A DNA stretch of 14,610 nt from Acidimicrobiales bacterium (GTDB lineage: Bacteria > Actinomycetota > Acidimicrobiia > Acidimicrobiales > UBA8190), in NCBI GenBank assembly GCA_030042575.1, contig JASHZK010000266.1, positions 1 to 14,610 on the forward strand, written 5' to 3'. The notes beneath the pieces are model-generated. The model was not told the DNA's origin and made no database searches. It worked only from the letters and a program-made list of their open reading frames with translations. Below are positions 1 to 7,414 of the stretch, piece by piece; position 1 is the stretch's first letter; each line of letters opens with the position of its first letter. The translations under genes were made by a program, and so were the position numbers.

Positions 1-975
1 ACCTCGAATTCCGACGGCTACGCCCTCACTTCCACCGGCGTCGTCTACGGCTGGGGGGTGAACAGCTACGGCGAGCTGGGCGACGGGCACGTGACGCCAT
101 ATGAGACCGAGGCGGTCAAGGTCGACTTCCCGGCCGGGGTCGAGATCACCACGCTTGCCGATCCGATGCCTTTCGACGCCGGCCTGGCCGTCGATTCGGC
201 CGGCCGTGCTTGGGGCTGGGGCCTCGATGCCGACGGCGACCTGTGCGGGACCGGCCTCATCGAGAACCGCCCGCGGCAGCTTCCGCTGTTCGATGTCACC
301 CTGGCGACCGGTGCCCGAACCCATGCCCTTTTCGACTCCCATGGCACCGTCTACGCCTGCGGGAGCGGCGACGCCGGCGAGCTCGGCACCGGATCGACCA
401 CCTCCACCACCACGCCCGTGGCCGTGACCGGGCTGCCGAATCGGATCGAGGTCACCACCCTCACGTCGTCGTGGGAAGGATCGGGAGCGCTGCTGGCCAA
501 CGGCGACTACTACGACTGGGGGTACAACGCGGCTGGCCAATTGGGCGACGATTCCACGGCCAACAGTGCCGTGCCGGTCGAGGTCGCCCTTCCCAGCCCG
601 GTCACCCAGGTGTTCCAAGGCGGAAGCGGGGCCAAGAACGGACAGACGGTCGCCATCTTGAAGGACGGATCCGTCTGGGCCTGGGGAAACAACGAAAGGG
701 GCCAGCTCGGAATCGGCACCCGAGCCAATTCGGACGTCCCTGTCCAGGTGCACGTCCCGAAGGGCATCAGCTTCCACAAGGTGAGCTCCGGCGGCTCCGC
801 CAGCTATGCCATCGACCAGGCCGGACGCTTATGGGCGTGGGGCGACAACCGCAGCGGCCAGCTCGGCACCGGCTACGACAACAGGGCCGACACTCTGCCC
901 GTCGACGTCGGCGTCCATCTCGCCCAAGTATCCTCGACGGCTCAAAACGTCGCCGGGCTCCAAGGGCGTCTTTGA
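1..975 (+). CDS. RCC1/BNR-repeat beta-propeller protein (5' end outside the window)
   Basis: The frame is open from base 1 and ends at TGA 973-975, so 324 residues of the C-terminal part are visible. A GTG at 58 is a possible start, but the RCC1 motif 'YGWGVNSYGELGDG' runs across it, so the real start lies upstream of the window. Six RCC1-type units are visible, spaced about 48-55 residues, each with a W/C-G core followed by a G-x-L-G or similar turn: near residues 18, 72, 120, 173, 228 and 280 (for example 'AWGNNERGQLGIG' and 'AWGDNRSGQLGTG'). RCC1 repeats fold as a seven-bladed propeller, usually a protein-binding scaffold; in bacteria many are secreted or surface proteins of unknown role. 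No catalytic residues can be assigned. The next gene begins 24 bases downstream on the same strand, so the two may be co-transcribed. Confidence 0.9.
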   Translation, partial: TSNSDGYALTSTGVVYGWGVNSYGELGDGHVTPYETEAVKVDFPAGVEITTLADPMPFDAGLAVDSAGRAWGWGLDADGDLCGTGLIENRPRQLPLFDVTLATGARTHALFDSHGTVYACGSGDAGELGTGSTTSTTTPVAVTGLPNRIEVTTLTSSWEGSGALLANGDYYDWGYNAAGQLGDDSTANSAVPVEVALPSPVTQVFQGGSGAKNGQTVAILKDGSVWAWGNNERGQLGIGTRANSDVPVQVHVPKGISFHKVSSGGSASYAIDQAGRLWAWGDNRSGQLGTGYDNRADTLPVDVGVHLAQVSSTAQNVAGLQGRL

Positions 976-999
976 CCGACGAGGCGAGGAAACGGGCCA

Positions 1000-2520
1000 A
1001 TGTCTTCGACCACGAGCATCGCCTCCAGCCGCCTCACCGATCGCGACCTGGGCTGGTTGCGCTACCTCTACCGCAAGGCCACGACCCCCGACAGCTGGGA
1101 CCGTGACGGCCGTCCGCACGAGCACTGGGACACGATCAGCGACCCCCCCATGTTGTGTTGGCATCGCTTCGACCTCATCGACTCGAGTTACGCCGTGGCC
1201 ATGATGGCCGACATCACCCCGGCCTGGCGCGAGGTCTACGGCCGTGTCCTCGACGAGCTCATCTTCCGGCACACAGGCTGGTGGGCGGCCAAGGACTGGC
1301 TGACCCAGATCGGCCACGACCCCGAGCGCGCCCGGTACCCGGACCTGTATCGCTTCCTCATCCCCGAGCAGTTGTGGGGGGACTACGACGTGCCGGGCTG
1401 GACGGCCAACGGCATCGAGCCGTGGGGGCTCCAGATGGATCCCATCGGGGCCACCGGCAACCTCTTCTTCAAGGGGTTTTTCCTGGTCATGCTGGGACTG
1501 CACCTTCGCACCACCGGCGACGAGCGGTGGAACCGGCCCTTCGCCATGATCCGTGACGGCGACAACACGTTCACGTGGTTCCACTCGGCCATCGCCGAAC
1601 ACCTGCACCGGCAGTGGAGCGAAGCTCCGGCGGGGTGCCACTGCGAGAACACCAAGGTGTGGCCGTTCTGCCTGGCCGGGGCCGGCCTCGGCCTCAAGCT
1701 GCACGACCTCTTGCGAGGTACCGAATACCACGAGGTCTTTCGCAGCTGGTGGCGCGACACGTGCCGGGCCGAGTACCTCCACCTCGACGGGGCCGAGCTG
1801 CCCACCATGGTCACCTTCTACTACGACCCCGTCCTCGACGTTCACCACGAGGTGCCCGTGATGCTGGGCTGGATCCCCTCCGTCTACCTGGCGCCCCAGG
1901 TGCCCGACGACGCACAGCGCCTGTTCCGGGCGGGCCAGACCCAGACGGGAACGTGGGAGAACACCGGCGCCGTCAGCGCGGCACCCAACCGCTTCTCCGC
2001 CCTGAATCTCTGGCTGGCCAAGGAGTGGGCCCTCGACTGGTACGTCGAACCGCTGGCGGCGGCGATCGAAGAGACCTGCGAGCCGACCTGGGACGCGAGC
2101 CGGGGTGAATTCACGTGGGGATTCCAGCTCGACGAGCCACATCCGCGCGGTCAGTACAACGGGACGATGGCCGCCGCCCAAGTGGCCTCGGAGGGCGCGT
2201 GGTGGAGGCTGGCCAACGTGGGTCCCGGCCAGCGGTTCAAGGAGCCAACGGTCGTCGGTGTGGACTTCCCCGCCGTGGCGCTGAGCCAAGCGCGCTGGGA
2301 TCCCACCCTGTCGTCGCTCACCGTCACCCCCGTGGGCATCGGCTCGGGCCCTCGGGCCCGCACGACGTTCCGGGTCACCACCATCGAGGAGCCCTCACGG
2401 TGGTGGGCCGAGGGTCCCCTGGCCGACGAGGTCGTGATCCGCACCCGGGCCGAAGACCTCGAGGTCGAGGTGCCCGTGCGTGGACAACCGGTCGTGCTAC
2501 GAGGCCCGCAGCGCCGCTGA
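1000..2520 (+). CDS. Linalool dehydratase/isomerase (LDI)-family-like protein, 506 aa
   Basis: The ATG at 1000 is preceded by AGGA at 987-990. The protein is soluble, rich in Trp and His, and looks like an alpha/alpha-barrel enzyme. Its closest match from memory is the linalool dehydratase/isomerase domain family: a 'CENTKVWPFC' motif at 215-224 gives two cysteines nine residues apart, flanked by Glu216 and Asn217, which resembles the catalytic cysteine pair of LDI. A motif 'GNLFFKGFFLVMLGLH' at 153-168 matches the family's helix before '(T)TGD'. LDI of Castellaniella interconverts myrcene, linalool and geraniol; most actinobacterial relatives are uncharacterised, so a terpene substrate is only a possibility. 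The protein is about 100 residues longer than the classical enzyme; residues 430-506 look like an added beta-rich C-terminal domain. No signal peptide is seen. It follows the RCC1 gene by 24 bases. The family call is fairly likely; the activity is not established. Confidence 0.68.
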   Translation: MSSTTSIASSRLTDRDLGWLRYLYRKATTPDSWDRDGRPHEHWDTISDPPMLCWHRFDLIDSSYAVAMMADITPAWREVYGRVLDELIFRHTGWWAAKDWLTQIGHDPERARYPDLYRFLIPEQLWGDYDVPGWTANGIEPWGLQMDPIGATGNLFFKGFFLVMLGLHLRTTGDERWNRPFAMIRDGDNTFTWFHSAIAEHLHRQWSEAPAGCHCENTKVWPFCLAGAGLGLKLHDLLRGTEYHEVFRSWWRDTCRAEYLHLDGAELPTMVTFYYDPVLDVHHEVPVMLGWIPSVYLAPQVPDDAQRLFRAGQTQTGTWENTGAVSAAPNRFSALNLWLAKEWALDWYVEPLAAAIEETCEPTWDASRGEFTWGFQLDEPHPRGQYNGTMAAAQVASEGAWWRLANVGPGQRFKEPTVVGVDFPAVALSQARWDPTLSSLTVTPVGIGSGPRARTTFRVTTIEEPSRWWAEGPLADEVVIRTRAEDLEVEVPVRGQPVVLRGPQRR

Positions 2521-2567
2521 CGACCCGAGGAGCGCAGCTTGCCGGCCAGCACCCTCCCTGTTAGGGT

Positions 2568-2597
2568 TTGAGCAGGCGATTAAAGCGTCTGTATAAT
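2568..2597 (+). promoter_or_regulatory. Sigma70-type promoter of the tetR-SDR operon
   Basis: TTGAGC at 2568-2573 and a perfect TATAAT at 2592-2597 are separated by 18 bases. The predicted start is near 2604, so the Shine-Dalgarno sequence GAGGAG (2603-2608) would sit at the extreme 5' end of the transcript, six bases before the ATG at 2615. An AT-rich consensus box stands out in this GC-rich DNA. Confidence 0.7.
2573..2591. promoter_or_regulatory. Candidate TetR operator (19-base imperfect palindrome)
   Basis: CAGGCGATTAAAGCGTCTG is an odd-centred inverted repeat around base 2582 in which seven of nine symmetric pairs match. It fills almost exactly the space between the -35 and -10 boxes of the promoter that drives the adjacent TetR gene. 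That is the usual place for an autoregulatory TetR-family operator. The link to this regulator is inferred from position only. Confidence 0.45.
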
Positions 2598-2614
2598 TAC
2601 CCGAGGAGTACGGG

Positions 2615-3253
2615 ATGGTCAGGACCGGAAGCGCCCGGCGGCCTGACGAGCGTTCGGCCGACACCCGCAGAGCCCTGGTGGAGGCGGCGCTCGACGTTCT
2701 GCGGAGCGAAGGCTTCGCCGGGGCCACGGCCCGGACGATCGCCGGCCGGGCCGGCTGCAACCAGGGGCTCGTCTTCTACCACTTCGGTTCGGTCGTGGAT
2801 CTGCTCTTGGCCGCGCTCGATGAGGTCAGTGCTCGACGCCGAGAGCGCTATGAGTCGGCCTTGGCCTCGGTGCACCGGGCCAGCGAGCTCGTCGAGCTCG
2901 CCGCCCGCATCTTCAGCGAAGACCTCGACTCGGGAGACGCCGCCGTGTTGGTGGAGATGATCGCCGGAGCGTCGTCGACGCCGGGGTTGGGGGCGGCCGT
3001 GAAGGCACGGATCGACCCCTGGAGCGAGTTCGCCGCCTCGGCGCTCCACTCGGCCTTCGGCGATGCGCCTGTGCTCCGGGCCGTCGAGCCGGCAGAGGTC
3101 GCCCACGCCGTGGTGGCGCTCTATCTGGGTCTGGAGCTGCTGTCTCATCTCGACGGCGACCGGGGGCCGGCGCTCGCTGTCTTCGACCGTGCCCTGCGCC
3201 TGGCGCCGTTCATGGACCTGCTCGTCACGAAACAGCACGAGGAACTGCCATGA
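2615..3253 (+). CDS. TetR/AcrR-family transcriptional regulator, 212 aa
   Basis: The ATG at 2615 has GAGGAG six bases upstream. Residues 15-62 form the typical TetR N-terminal DNA-binding domain: a first helix 'TRRALVEAALDVLRSEGF', then the helix-turn-helix 'ARTIAGRAGCNQGLVFYHF' and 'DLLLAAL' leading into helix 4. The remaining 140 residues are helical, as expected for the ligand-binding and dimerisation domain; the ligand cannot be read from sequence. Length is normal for the family. The stop overlaps the start of the SDR gene (ATGA at 3250-3253), so the two are translationally coupled and the regulator probably controls the SDR and itself. An imperfect palindrome in the promoter spacer is the likely operator. 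The upstream LDI-like gene ends 94 bases before and has no similar site in front of it. Confidence 0.92.
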   Translation: MVRTGSARRPDERSADTRRALVEAALDVLRSEGFAGATARTIAGRAGCNQGLVFYHFGSVVDLLLAALDEVSARRRERYESALASVHRASELVELAARIFSEDLDSGDAAVLVEMIAGASSTPGLGAAVKARIDPWSEFAASALHSAFGDAPVLRAVEPAEVAHAVVALYLGLELLSHLDGDRGPALAVFDRALRLAPFMDLLVTKQHEELP

Positions 3254-4212
3254 CCGAGAAGACCCTCCTGTCCAAGGCGCCCAGGCCCCGCCCGTCAGCG
3301 GGCGACTCCGGCCTCGACGCCGTCACCGGCGCCTTCAGCTATTCCGGCAGCGTGATCGCTCGTCGGCTGCTCCAGGCGGGCCGCCAAGTGCGAACGTTGA
3401 CCGGCCACCCCGGGCGCCGGGGCCATCAGCCGGACATCGAGGTCTTCGGCCTCGACTTCGACGAACCGGCCCGGCTGGCCGCCGCCCTCCAGGGCGTGAA
3501 CACGCTCTACAACACCTATTGGGTCCGTCTCGCCCGTGGGTCGGTCGATCACGCCCTGGCCGTGGAGAACTCCCGCACCCTGTTCTCGGCTGCCTGCCGG
3601 GCGGGAGTGCAGAAGATCGTGCACGTCTCGATCCTCCACCCGTGCGCATCGTCGCCCTATCCGTACTTCCGGGGCAAGGCCCTGGTGGAGCGGGCACTGG
3701 CCGAGTCGGGGCTCTCCTACGCCGTGCTCCGACCCTCCGTGCTCTTCGACGAGCGGGGCGTCTTGCTCAACAACATCGCCTGGCTGCTCCGCCGGCTGCC
3801 GCTCTTCGCCGTCGGAGGAGACGGCGGCTATCGCGTCCGCCCCATCCACGTGGAAGACCTCGCTGGTCTCGCGGTGGAGGCCTCCACCTGGCCCGAGGAC
3901 CGCGTGGTGGACGCCGTCGGGCCCGAACGCCCGACCTTCGTCGACTTGGTGGGCCAGATCCGTGACGCCGTGGGCAGCCGTGCCCGCATCGTCCGGGTGC
4001 CGGGACCGGCGCTGCTCCTCATGTCGAGGGCGCTGGGGGCGGTCATGCACGACGTCCTTTTGACCGCCGACGAGTACCGGTCGATGGCGGGCGGACTGGC
4101 CGACTCGCTCGCCCCGGCGACCGGAGCGACGCCGTTGTCGACCTGGCTGGAAGAACACGCAGCCGCGCTCGGCAGGCGCTACGCCAACGAGCTTGACCTT
4201 CATTTCCGCTGA
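3250..4212 (+). CDS. NmrA-like / atypical SDR NAD(P)-binding protein, 320 aa
   Basis: The ATG at 3250 overlaps the TetR stop and has GAGGA at 3239-3243. After a Pro/Arg-rich tail of about 23 residues there is a Rossmann motif 'VTGAFSYSGSVIARRLL' (TGxxxxxG type), then 'TLTGHPGRRG' at the dinucleotide-phosphate-binding strand, 'GVNTLYNTYWVR', 'VQKIVHVSILHP' and 'YPYFRGKALVERAL' with a Tyr/Lys pair. 'LRPSVLFDERGVLLNNIAWLLRR' and 'RPIHVEDLA' are characteristic of the complex I NDUFA9-like/NmrA-type atypical SDR group. Such proteins bind NAD(P) as sensors, chaperone-like factors or reductases; the substrate is unknown. The normal 'TGATGYxG' is here 'TGAFSYSG', a form I recall in a conserved subset, so it is not a defect. 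Under TetR control, a stress or xenobiotic response role is possible but not shown. Confidence 0.85.
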   Translation: MTEKTLLSKAPRPRPSAGDSGLDAVTGAFSYSGSVIARRLLQAGRQVRTLTGHPGRRGHQPDIEVFGLDFDEPARLAAALQGVNTLYNTYWVRLARGSVDHALAVENSRTLFSAACRAGVQKIVHVSILHPCASSPYPYFRGKALVERALAESGLSYAVLRPSVLFDERGVLLNNIAWLLRRLPLFAVGGDGGYRVRPIHVEDLAGLAVEASTWPEDRVVDAVGPERPTFVDLVGQIRDAVGSRARIVRVPGPALLLMSRALGAVMHDVLLTADEYRSMAGGLADSLAPATGATPLSTWLEEHAAALGRRYANELDLHFR

Positions 4213-4264
4213 TCAGGTATTGCCGCTCACCAAGGTGGGAGCGCCTGTGGACGGCGGCGATCGC

Positions 4265-5446
4265 TCATGCGTCTCTCGTCGTCATCCGCCAGGCGCCCAG
4301 CACCGTCCAGCCCACGAGCCAGGCCACGATGACGATCACGCTCACGAATCGCGGTTCGGGGACGAGTTGGCGCATGCCCGGGCCCCCACTGAACGGCAGC
4401 GGGAGCCCCCCCGGCTCGATATGAGCCATGGCCAGGCCGACCACGGCGCGTTCGAGGTTGATCAGATGGGCGATCACGTGCACGGAGAAGATCGGGGTCA
4501 GGATGATCTCGAGCACGATCATGAGGATCACCGGTACGGTCCGCTGTCCCATCAGGGACGCCAGGCCCAGGCCCACGACGAGTCCGATGACCGCCTCGAG
4601 CTCGAGCCAGAGCCCGGTCCTCACCATGAGCGAGGTGGGCGGAAACAGGAACTGTCCGCTGTAGTCCGTGTAGTTCTGCCGGGCGATCTGCACGGCCTGG
4701 GCGCGGAGTTCGCTCGGCGTGCAGGGCGAGGCCGGCTGGGGGGCAGACTGGCCCACGGCCCCCCCGCTCTTCTGGATGATCACCCCACCTCCGGGTCCTC
4801 CGCCCACGCAGGAGGGACTCACCGGCGGGTTCGCCGGTGAGAAGTCGATGGCGAAGTTGTTGATCACCTCCTGGGGATGGTGGGAGGCAAAGGCCTCGAG
4901 GCCGGCCCGGGAGAGCCCGACGGGGACGTGCACGCCGTCGTATTCGAAAGATGTGGGAGCGGCAAAGACGCACACGGCGCAGACGACGGCAAAGCCGATG
5001 GCCACCAAGGGCGCCACGATGGCCAACCCGGCGGGGATGCGAGCGAGGTAGAGCGCCGTTCGGGAGCGGCCGGTGATCACATGGTGGCGGAACATCCCTT
5101 CGGTGAGATCGGCGGATCCCGCCGTGGCCCCCAGCGTGGCGGCGACGATGAAGCCGAAGGTGTACATCACCCCGGCGACGAGGCCGGTGTAGACGTCGTA
5201 GCCCCCGGCCGGTCCATAGGTCTTCGGAGCGAAGGCGTGGGTGAGCAGGCGCACCAGGAGGAAGATTGTCGGGATCCCGATGTTCACCACGACCAGCGTG
5301 ATCATGAGGCCCCGGCGCTTGCGCAGTTCCTTGAACTTGGCGCTGATCATGGCTCGGTTGGGGACCCAGGAGCCCCGGTGGTCGGGGGGCGCCGCCAGGT
5401 TGCGCAACGGGCCGACCGGCGCCGATGTGTCGGTGACCGTCGTCAT
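4265..5446 (-). CDS. ABC transporter permease (ABC-2 type), 393 aa
   Basis: The start is set at the ATG at 5446-5444, which overlaps the ATPase stop (ATGA) and has a GGGAGA Shine-Dalgarno sequence upstream; the longer open frame to 5485 has no such support. The N-terminus is cytoplasmic ('FKELRKRRGLM'), followed by about six membrane segments: 'LVVVNIGIPTIFLLVRLL', 'GLVAGVMYTFGFIVAATLG', 'IVAPLVAIGFAVVCAVCVF', 'AVIGLVVGLGLASLMG', 'ILMIVLEIILTPIFSV' and 'VIVIVAWLVGWTVLGAW'. A large outer loop between segments three and four is rich in Gly, Pro and Ser and has two Cys ('SCVGGGPGGG' and 'SPCTPSEL'). This fits the membrane half of a BcrA/DrrA-type exporter. It is the last gene of the PadR operon and converges with the SDR gene across a 52-base gap. 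Confidence 0.88.
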   Translation of the reverse strand: MTTVTDTSAPVGPLRNLAAPPDHRGSWVPNRAMISAKFKELRKRRGLMITLVVVNIGIPTIFLLVRLLTHAFAPKTYGPAGGYDVYTGLVAGVMYTFGFIVAATLGATAGSADLTEGMFRHHVITGRSRTALYLARIPAGLAIVAPLVAIGFAVVCAVCVFAAPTSFEYDGVHVPVGLSRAGLEAFASHHPQEVINNFAIDFSPANPPVSPSCVGGGPGGGVIIQKSGGAVGQSAPQPASPCTPSELRAQAVQIARQNYTDYSGQFLFPPTSLMVRTGLWLELEAVIGLVVGLGLASLMGQRTVPVILMIVLEIILTPIFSVHVIAHLINLERAVVGLAMAHIEPGGLPLPFSGGPGMRQLVPEPRFVSVIVIVAWLVGWTVLGAWRMTTRDA

Positions 5447-6420
5447 TCGGGCTCTCCCAACCGGCTGGTGACCTGCAAGAACCACGACTCGAGGCTCGCC
5501 TGCACGGGCTGCAAGCGGTAGAGGGCGATGCCACTTTCCACCAGGAGGCGGCTGATCTCGGCGACCACCGCTCGTCCGGTCCCCGAGGGCAGGGTGACGT
5601 CCAGCCCCGCCGGTTGGGCGGTGATCTGCGCGCCCATCCCCGCCTGTTCGACGAGCCCCCGGGCCCGATCAGGTTCCGAGCACTCGATCTGCAGGACCAC
5701 AGACGTGCCGGCCAAAAGCTCCGAGATCGGTCCCTGTCGAATGACCTTGCCGCGGTCGACGATGGCCACGGCGTCACAGGTGCGCTCGACCTCGTCGAGG
5801 AGATGGGAGGAGAGCACCACCGTCCTGCCCTCGCCGACGAGGGCGGTGATCATCTCCCTCATGTCGTGTATGCCGGCGGGGTCGAGCCCGTTCATCGGTT
5901 CGTCGAGCAGCAGGAGCTCGGGATCGGCGAGGAGACAGGCGGCCACCCCGAGGCGCTGGCGCATACCCATGGAGTACTTCGCCACTTTGTCGTCGGCCCG
6001 CTGAGCCAGCCCCACGCGCTCGAGTGCCGGACCGATGCGTTGGCGCGCCGCCTGCTCACGCGAGCTCGCCAGCATCTCCAGGTTCTGCCTGCCCGTCAGG
6101 TGGCTGTGGAAGCGGGGCTCGTCGACGATGGCGCCCACCCTGGCCAGGGCCCTGGCCCGCTCCTTGGGAAGGCGGTGGCCCAGCATGGACATGGTGCCGG
6201 CGTCGGCGTGCGTCAGCCCCAACAAGACCCTGATGAGGGTGGTCTTGCCGGCACCGTTGGGGCCCAGGTAACCGAAGGCGCAGGCTCGGGGCACGAGCAG
6301 TTCCACGCCGTCGACGGCGACGTTGTCACCGAACCGCTTGGTCAGTCCGTGGGTCTCCACGGCCCAGTCACGGCCGGCCGGTGCGTCGCCGAGCACTGGA
6401 GCGAGGGTTGTGGAGCTCAT
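5443..6420 (-). CDS. ABC transporter ATP-binding protein, 325 aa
   Basis: The start is the ATG at 6420-6418 ('MSSTTLAPV'); the frame stays open to 7239 but runs there through the membrane-protein and PadR genes. Walker A 'GPNGAGKT' is at 53-60, the signature 'YSMGMRQRLGVA' at 149-160, Walker B 'LLLLDEPMNGLDP' ending near 181 and the H-loop 'SSHLLDE' with His206. The Q-loop region reads 'VGAIVDEPRFHSHLTGRQNL', the variant usual in BcrA/DrrA-type exporters. The last 80 residues form the small C-terminal domain typical of this subfamily. It energises the permease encoded immediately downstream, overlapping it by four bases. The upstream membrane protein stops 29 bases before; the ribosome site is weak (GAAAGAA). 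Confidence 0.95.
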   Translation of the reverse strand: MSSTTLAPVLGDAPAGRDWAVETHGLTKRFGDNVAVDGVELLVPRACAFGYLGPNGAGKTTLIRVLLGLTHADAGTMSMLGHRLPKERARALARVGAIVDEPRFHSHLTGRQNLEMLASSREQAARQRIGPALERVGLAQRADDKVAKYSMGMRQRLGVAACLLADPELLLLDEPMNGLDPAGIHDMREMITALVGEGRTVVLSSHLLDEVERTCDAVAIVDRGKVIRQGPISELLAGTSVVLQIECSEPDRARGLVEQAGMGAQITAQPAGLDVTLPSGTGRAVVAEISRLLVESGIALYRLQPVQASLESWFLQVTSRLGEPE

Positions 6421-6449
6421 TGGATTCTTTCGTGAGTCGGCTTGGCTGG

Positions 6450-7028
6450 TCAGAGGTAGCTCGGCAACCCCACGCTGTCGTCGAAACCGCGCCGGCGGCG
6501 CCGGGTGGCCCACGGCCTCCACAGCCACAGCGTCAAGGCCAAGCCGATGAGACCTGCGGCCACGAAGAGCAGCCCCACGACGGCGAACACCGCGCTGTGG
6601 GAGAAGGCGACGGGACTGGGCAGGTTCGGCCCGATGAAGACCCCATGAGGGCCTCCGAATGGGCTGGCGGAGATGTGGCCGATCGACACCCGGGCGACAG
6701 AGGCCTGGCGGCCGCCGCCGAGGGCGGCCAAGCCCCCCAGCGTGACCACGAAGGACACGGCGGCCAGGAGCACGAGGGCCCAACGAGACCAGCGGGGTCT
6801 TTCCTGGGGTCGCTTGGCGCCGGGGACGACGCCCCGGGCCGAGGCCCACGACGCGGCAAACGACCGGGCGTCGAAAAAGCCGTTGCCGAGCACCGCCTCC
6901 GGGGACACGCCTTCGGCTTGGGCCTCGGCCAGATCCGCCTCCAAGTCGGCGGCCATCTCGCCTGCGACCGCATCGGGGACGCCGAGCCGCCTCCACTCTT
7001 TGCGACACTCGTCGACGAAGCGGAGCAT
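6450..7028 (-). CDS. Small membrane protein with HAAS-like N-terminus, 192 aa
   Basis: The start is the ATG at 7028-7026, which shares one base with the PadR stop (TGATG); an AGAGGTGG Shine-Dalgarno sequence lies in the end of the PadR gene. The N-terminal 60 residues ('FVDECRKEWRRLGVPDAVAGEM... DLEADLAEAQAEGVSPEAVLG') resemble the helical HAAS/permease-prefix domain that commonly follows PadR regulators. Two membrane segments follow: 'WALVLLAAVSFVVTLGGLAAL' near 100-120 and 'VFAVVGLLFVAAGLIGLALTLWLW' near 145-170, with a basic tail 'RRRRRG'. The outer loop between them is about 30 residues. Proteins of this kind are thought to act with the PadR regulator or the exporter, but no biochemical role is known to me. 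Family assignment is from pattern and context. Confidence 0.75.
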   Translation of the reverse strand: MLRFVDECRKEWRRLGVPDAVAGEMAADLEADLAEAQAEGVSPEAVLGNGFFDARSFAASWASARGVVPGAKRPQERPRWSRWALVLLAAVSFVVTLGGLAALGGGRQASVARVSIGHISASPFGGPHGVFIGPNLPSPVAFSHSAVFAVVGLLFVAAGLIGLALTLWLWRPWATRRRRRGFDDSVGLPSYL

Positions 7029-7378
7029 CAACCCACCTCTTCTTTGATCCGACCCAACACGGAGTCGACGGCCTCCCGCGTCGCCTGCCACTCGGAGATG
7101 CCGGCTGCCAAGGCCTTCCTGCCCTGGCGCGACAGGCTGTAGTACTTGCGGGGCGGGCCCCCGTTGCTGATGGCTCGGCGGGTGTCGACCAGGCCGTCGC
7201 GCTCGAGTCTTCCCAGAAGCGGGTAGATCGAGCCCTCACCGACGATCGACAGGCCGCGAGCGGCGAGGCGCTTGGTCATCTCGTAGCCATAGGCGGCGCC
7301 TTCGTCCATCACGGCCAGGAGGCACAGGTCGAGGACGCCCCGCAGGAGCTGGCTCCTGCGGCTCCCGGGCACTGCCAT
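7028..7378 (-). CDS. PadR-family transcriptional regulator, 116 aa
   Basis: A compact winged-helix regulator: 'LLRGVLDLCLLAVMDEG', 'AYGYEMTKRLAARG', 'GEGSIYPLLGRLERDGLVDTR' and 'GGPPRKYYSLSRQGRKAL' are the conserved PadR blocks, and the C-terminal helix for dimerisation is short (PadR-s2 size). Three in-frame ATG codons exist (7414, 7387, 7378). The one at 7378 is chosen because the promoter -10 box ends seven bases upstream, so transcription would begin at or one base before it; the other two fall inside the promoter. It is the first gene of a four-gene operon with the HAAS-like protein, ATPase and permease, and most likely represses this exporter until a compound is bound. The inducer is unknown. 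Confidence 0.92.
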   Translation of the reverse strand: MAVPGSRRSQLLRGVLDLCLLAVMDEGAAYGYEMTKRLAARGLSIVGEGSIYPLLGRLERDGLVDTRRAISNGGPPRKYYSLSRQGRKALAAGISEWQATREAVDSVLGRIKEEVG

Positions 7379-7385
7379 GCGAAGC

Positions 7386-7414
7386 ATGATAGCGGAACGT
7401 ATCTTGCCATGCAA
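7386..7414 (-). promoter_or_regulatory. Promoter of the PadR-ABC operon, probably leaderless
   Basis: On the minus strand TTGCAT (7414-7409) and TATCAT (7391-7386) are separated by exactly 17 bases. The predicted +1 falls at 7379 or 7378, which is the A of the ATG chosen for the PadR gene. A leaderless mRNA, common in actinobacteria, is therefore likely. No Shine-Dalgarno sequence is present in front of that ATG, in agreement. Confidence 0.65.

Noticed and set aside
829..2289. 486-codon open frame on the minus strand opposite the LDI-like gene
   Set aside because: Its translation is Val/Gly/Pro/Arg-rich low-complexity sequence without domain motifs; it is a GC-driven shadow of the real gene, whose sense frame has family motifs and a ribosome site.
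2551..2567. Inverted repeat ACCCT-N7-AGGGT upstream of the tetR promoter
   Set aside because: Arms are only five bases and it lies outside the promoter core; the 19-base palindrome in the spacer is a better operator. It could also be a weak terminator for the LDI-like gene, but no T-run supports that.
4225..4242. Possible terminator hairpin between the convergent SDR and permease genes (GCTCACC ... GGTGGGAGC)
   Set aside because: The stem is broken by a two-base bulge, the loop is only two bases and no T-run follows on either strand.
5447..7239. Upstream extension of the ATPase frame to 598 residues
   Set aside because: The added 270 residues are Arg/Gly/Pro-rich and lie across the HAAS-like and PadR genes; the ABC domain begins soon after the ATG at 6420.
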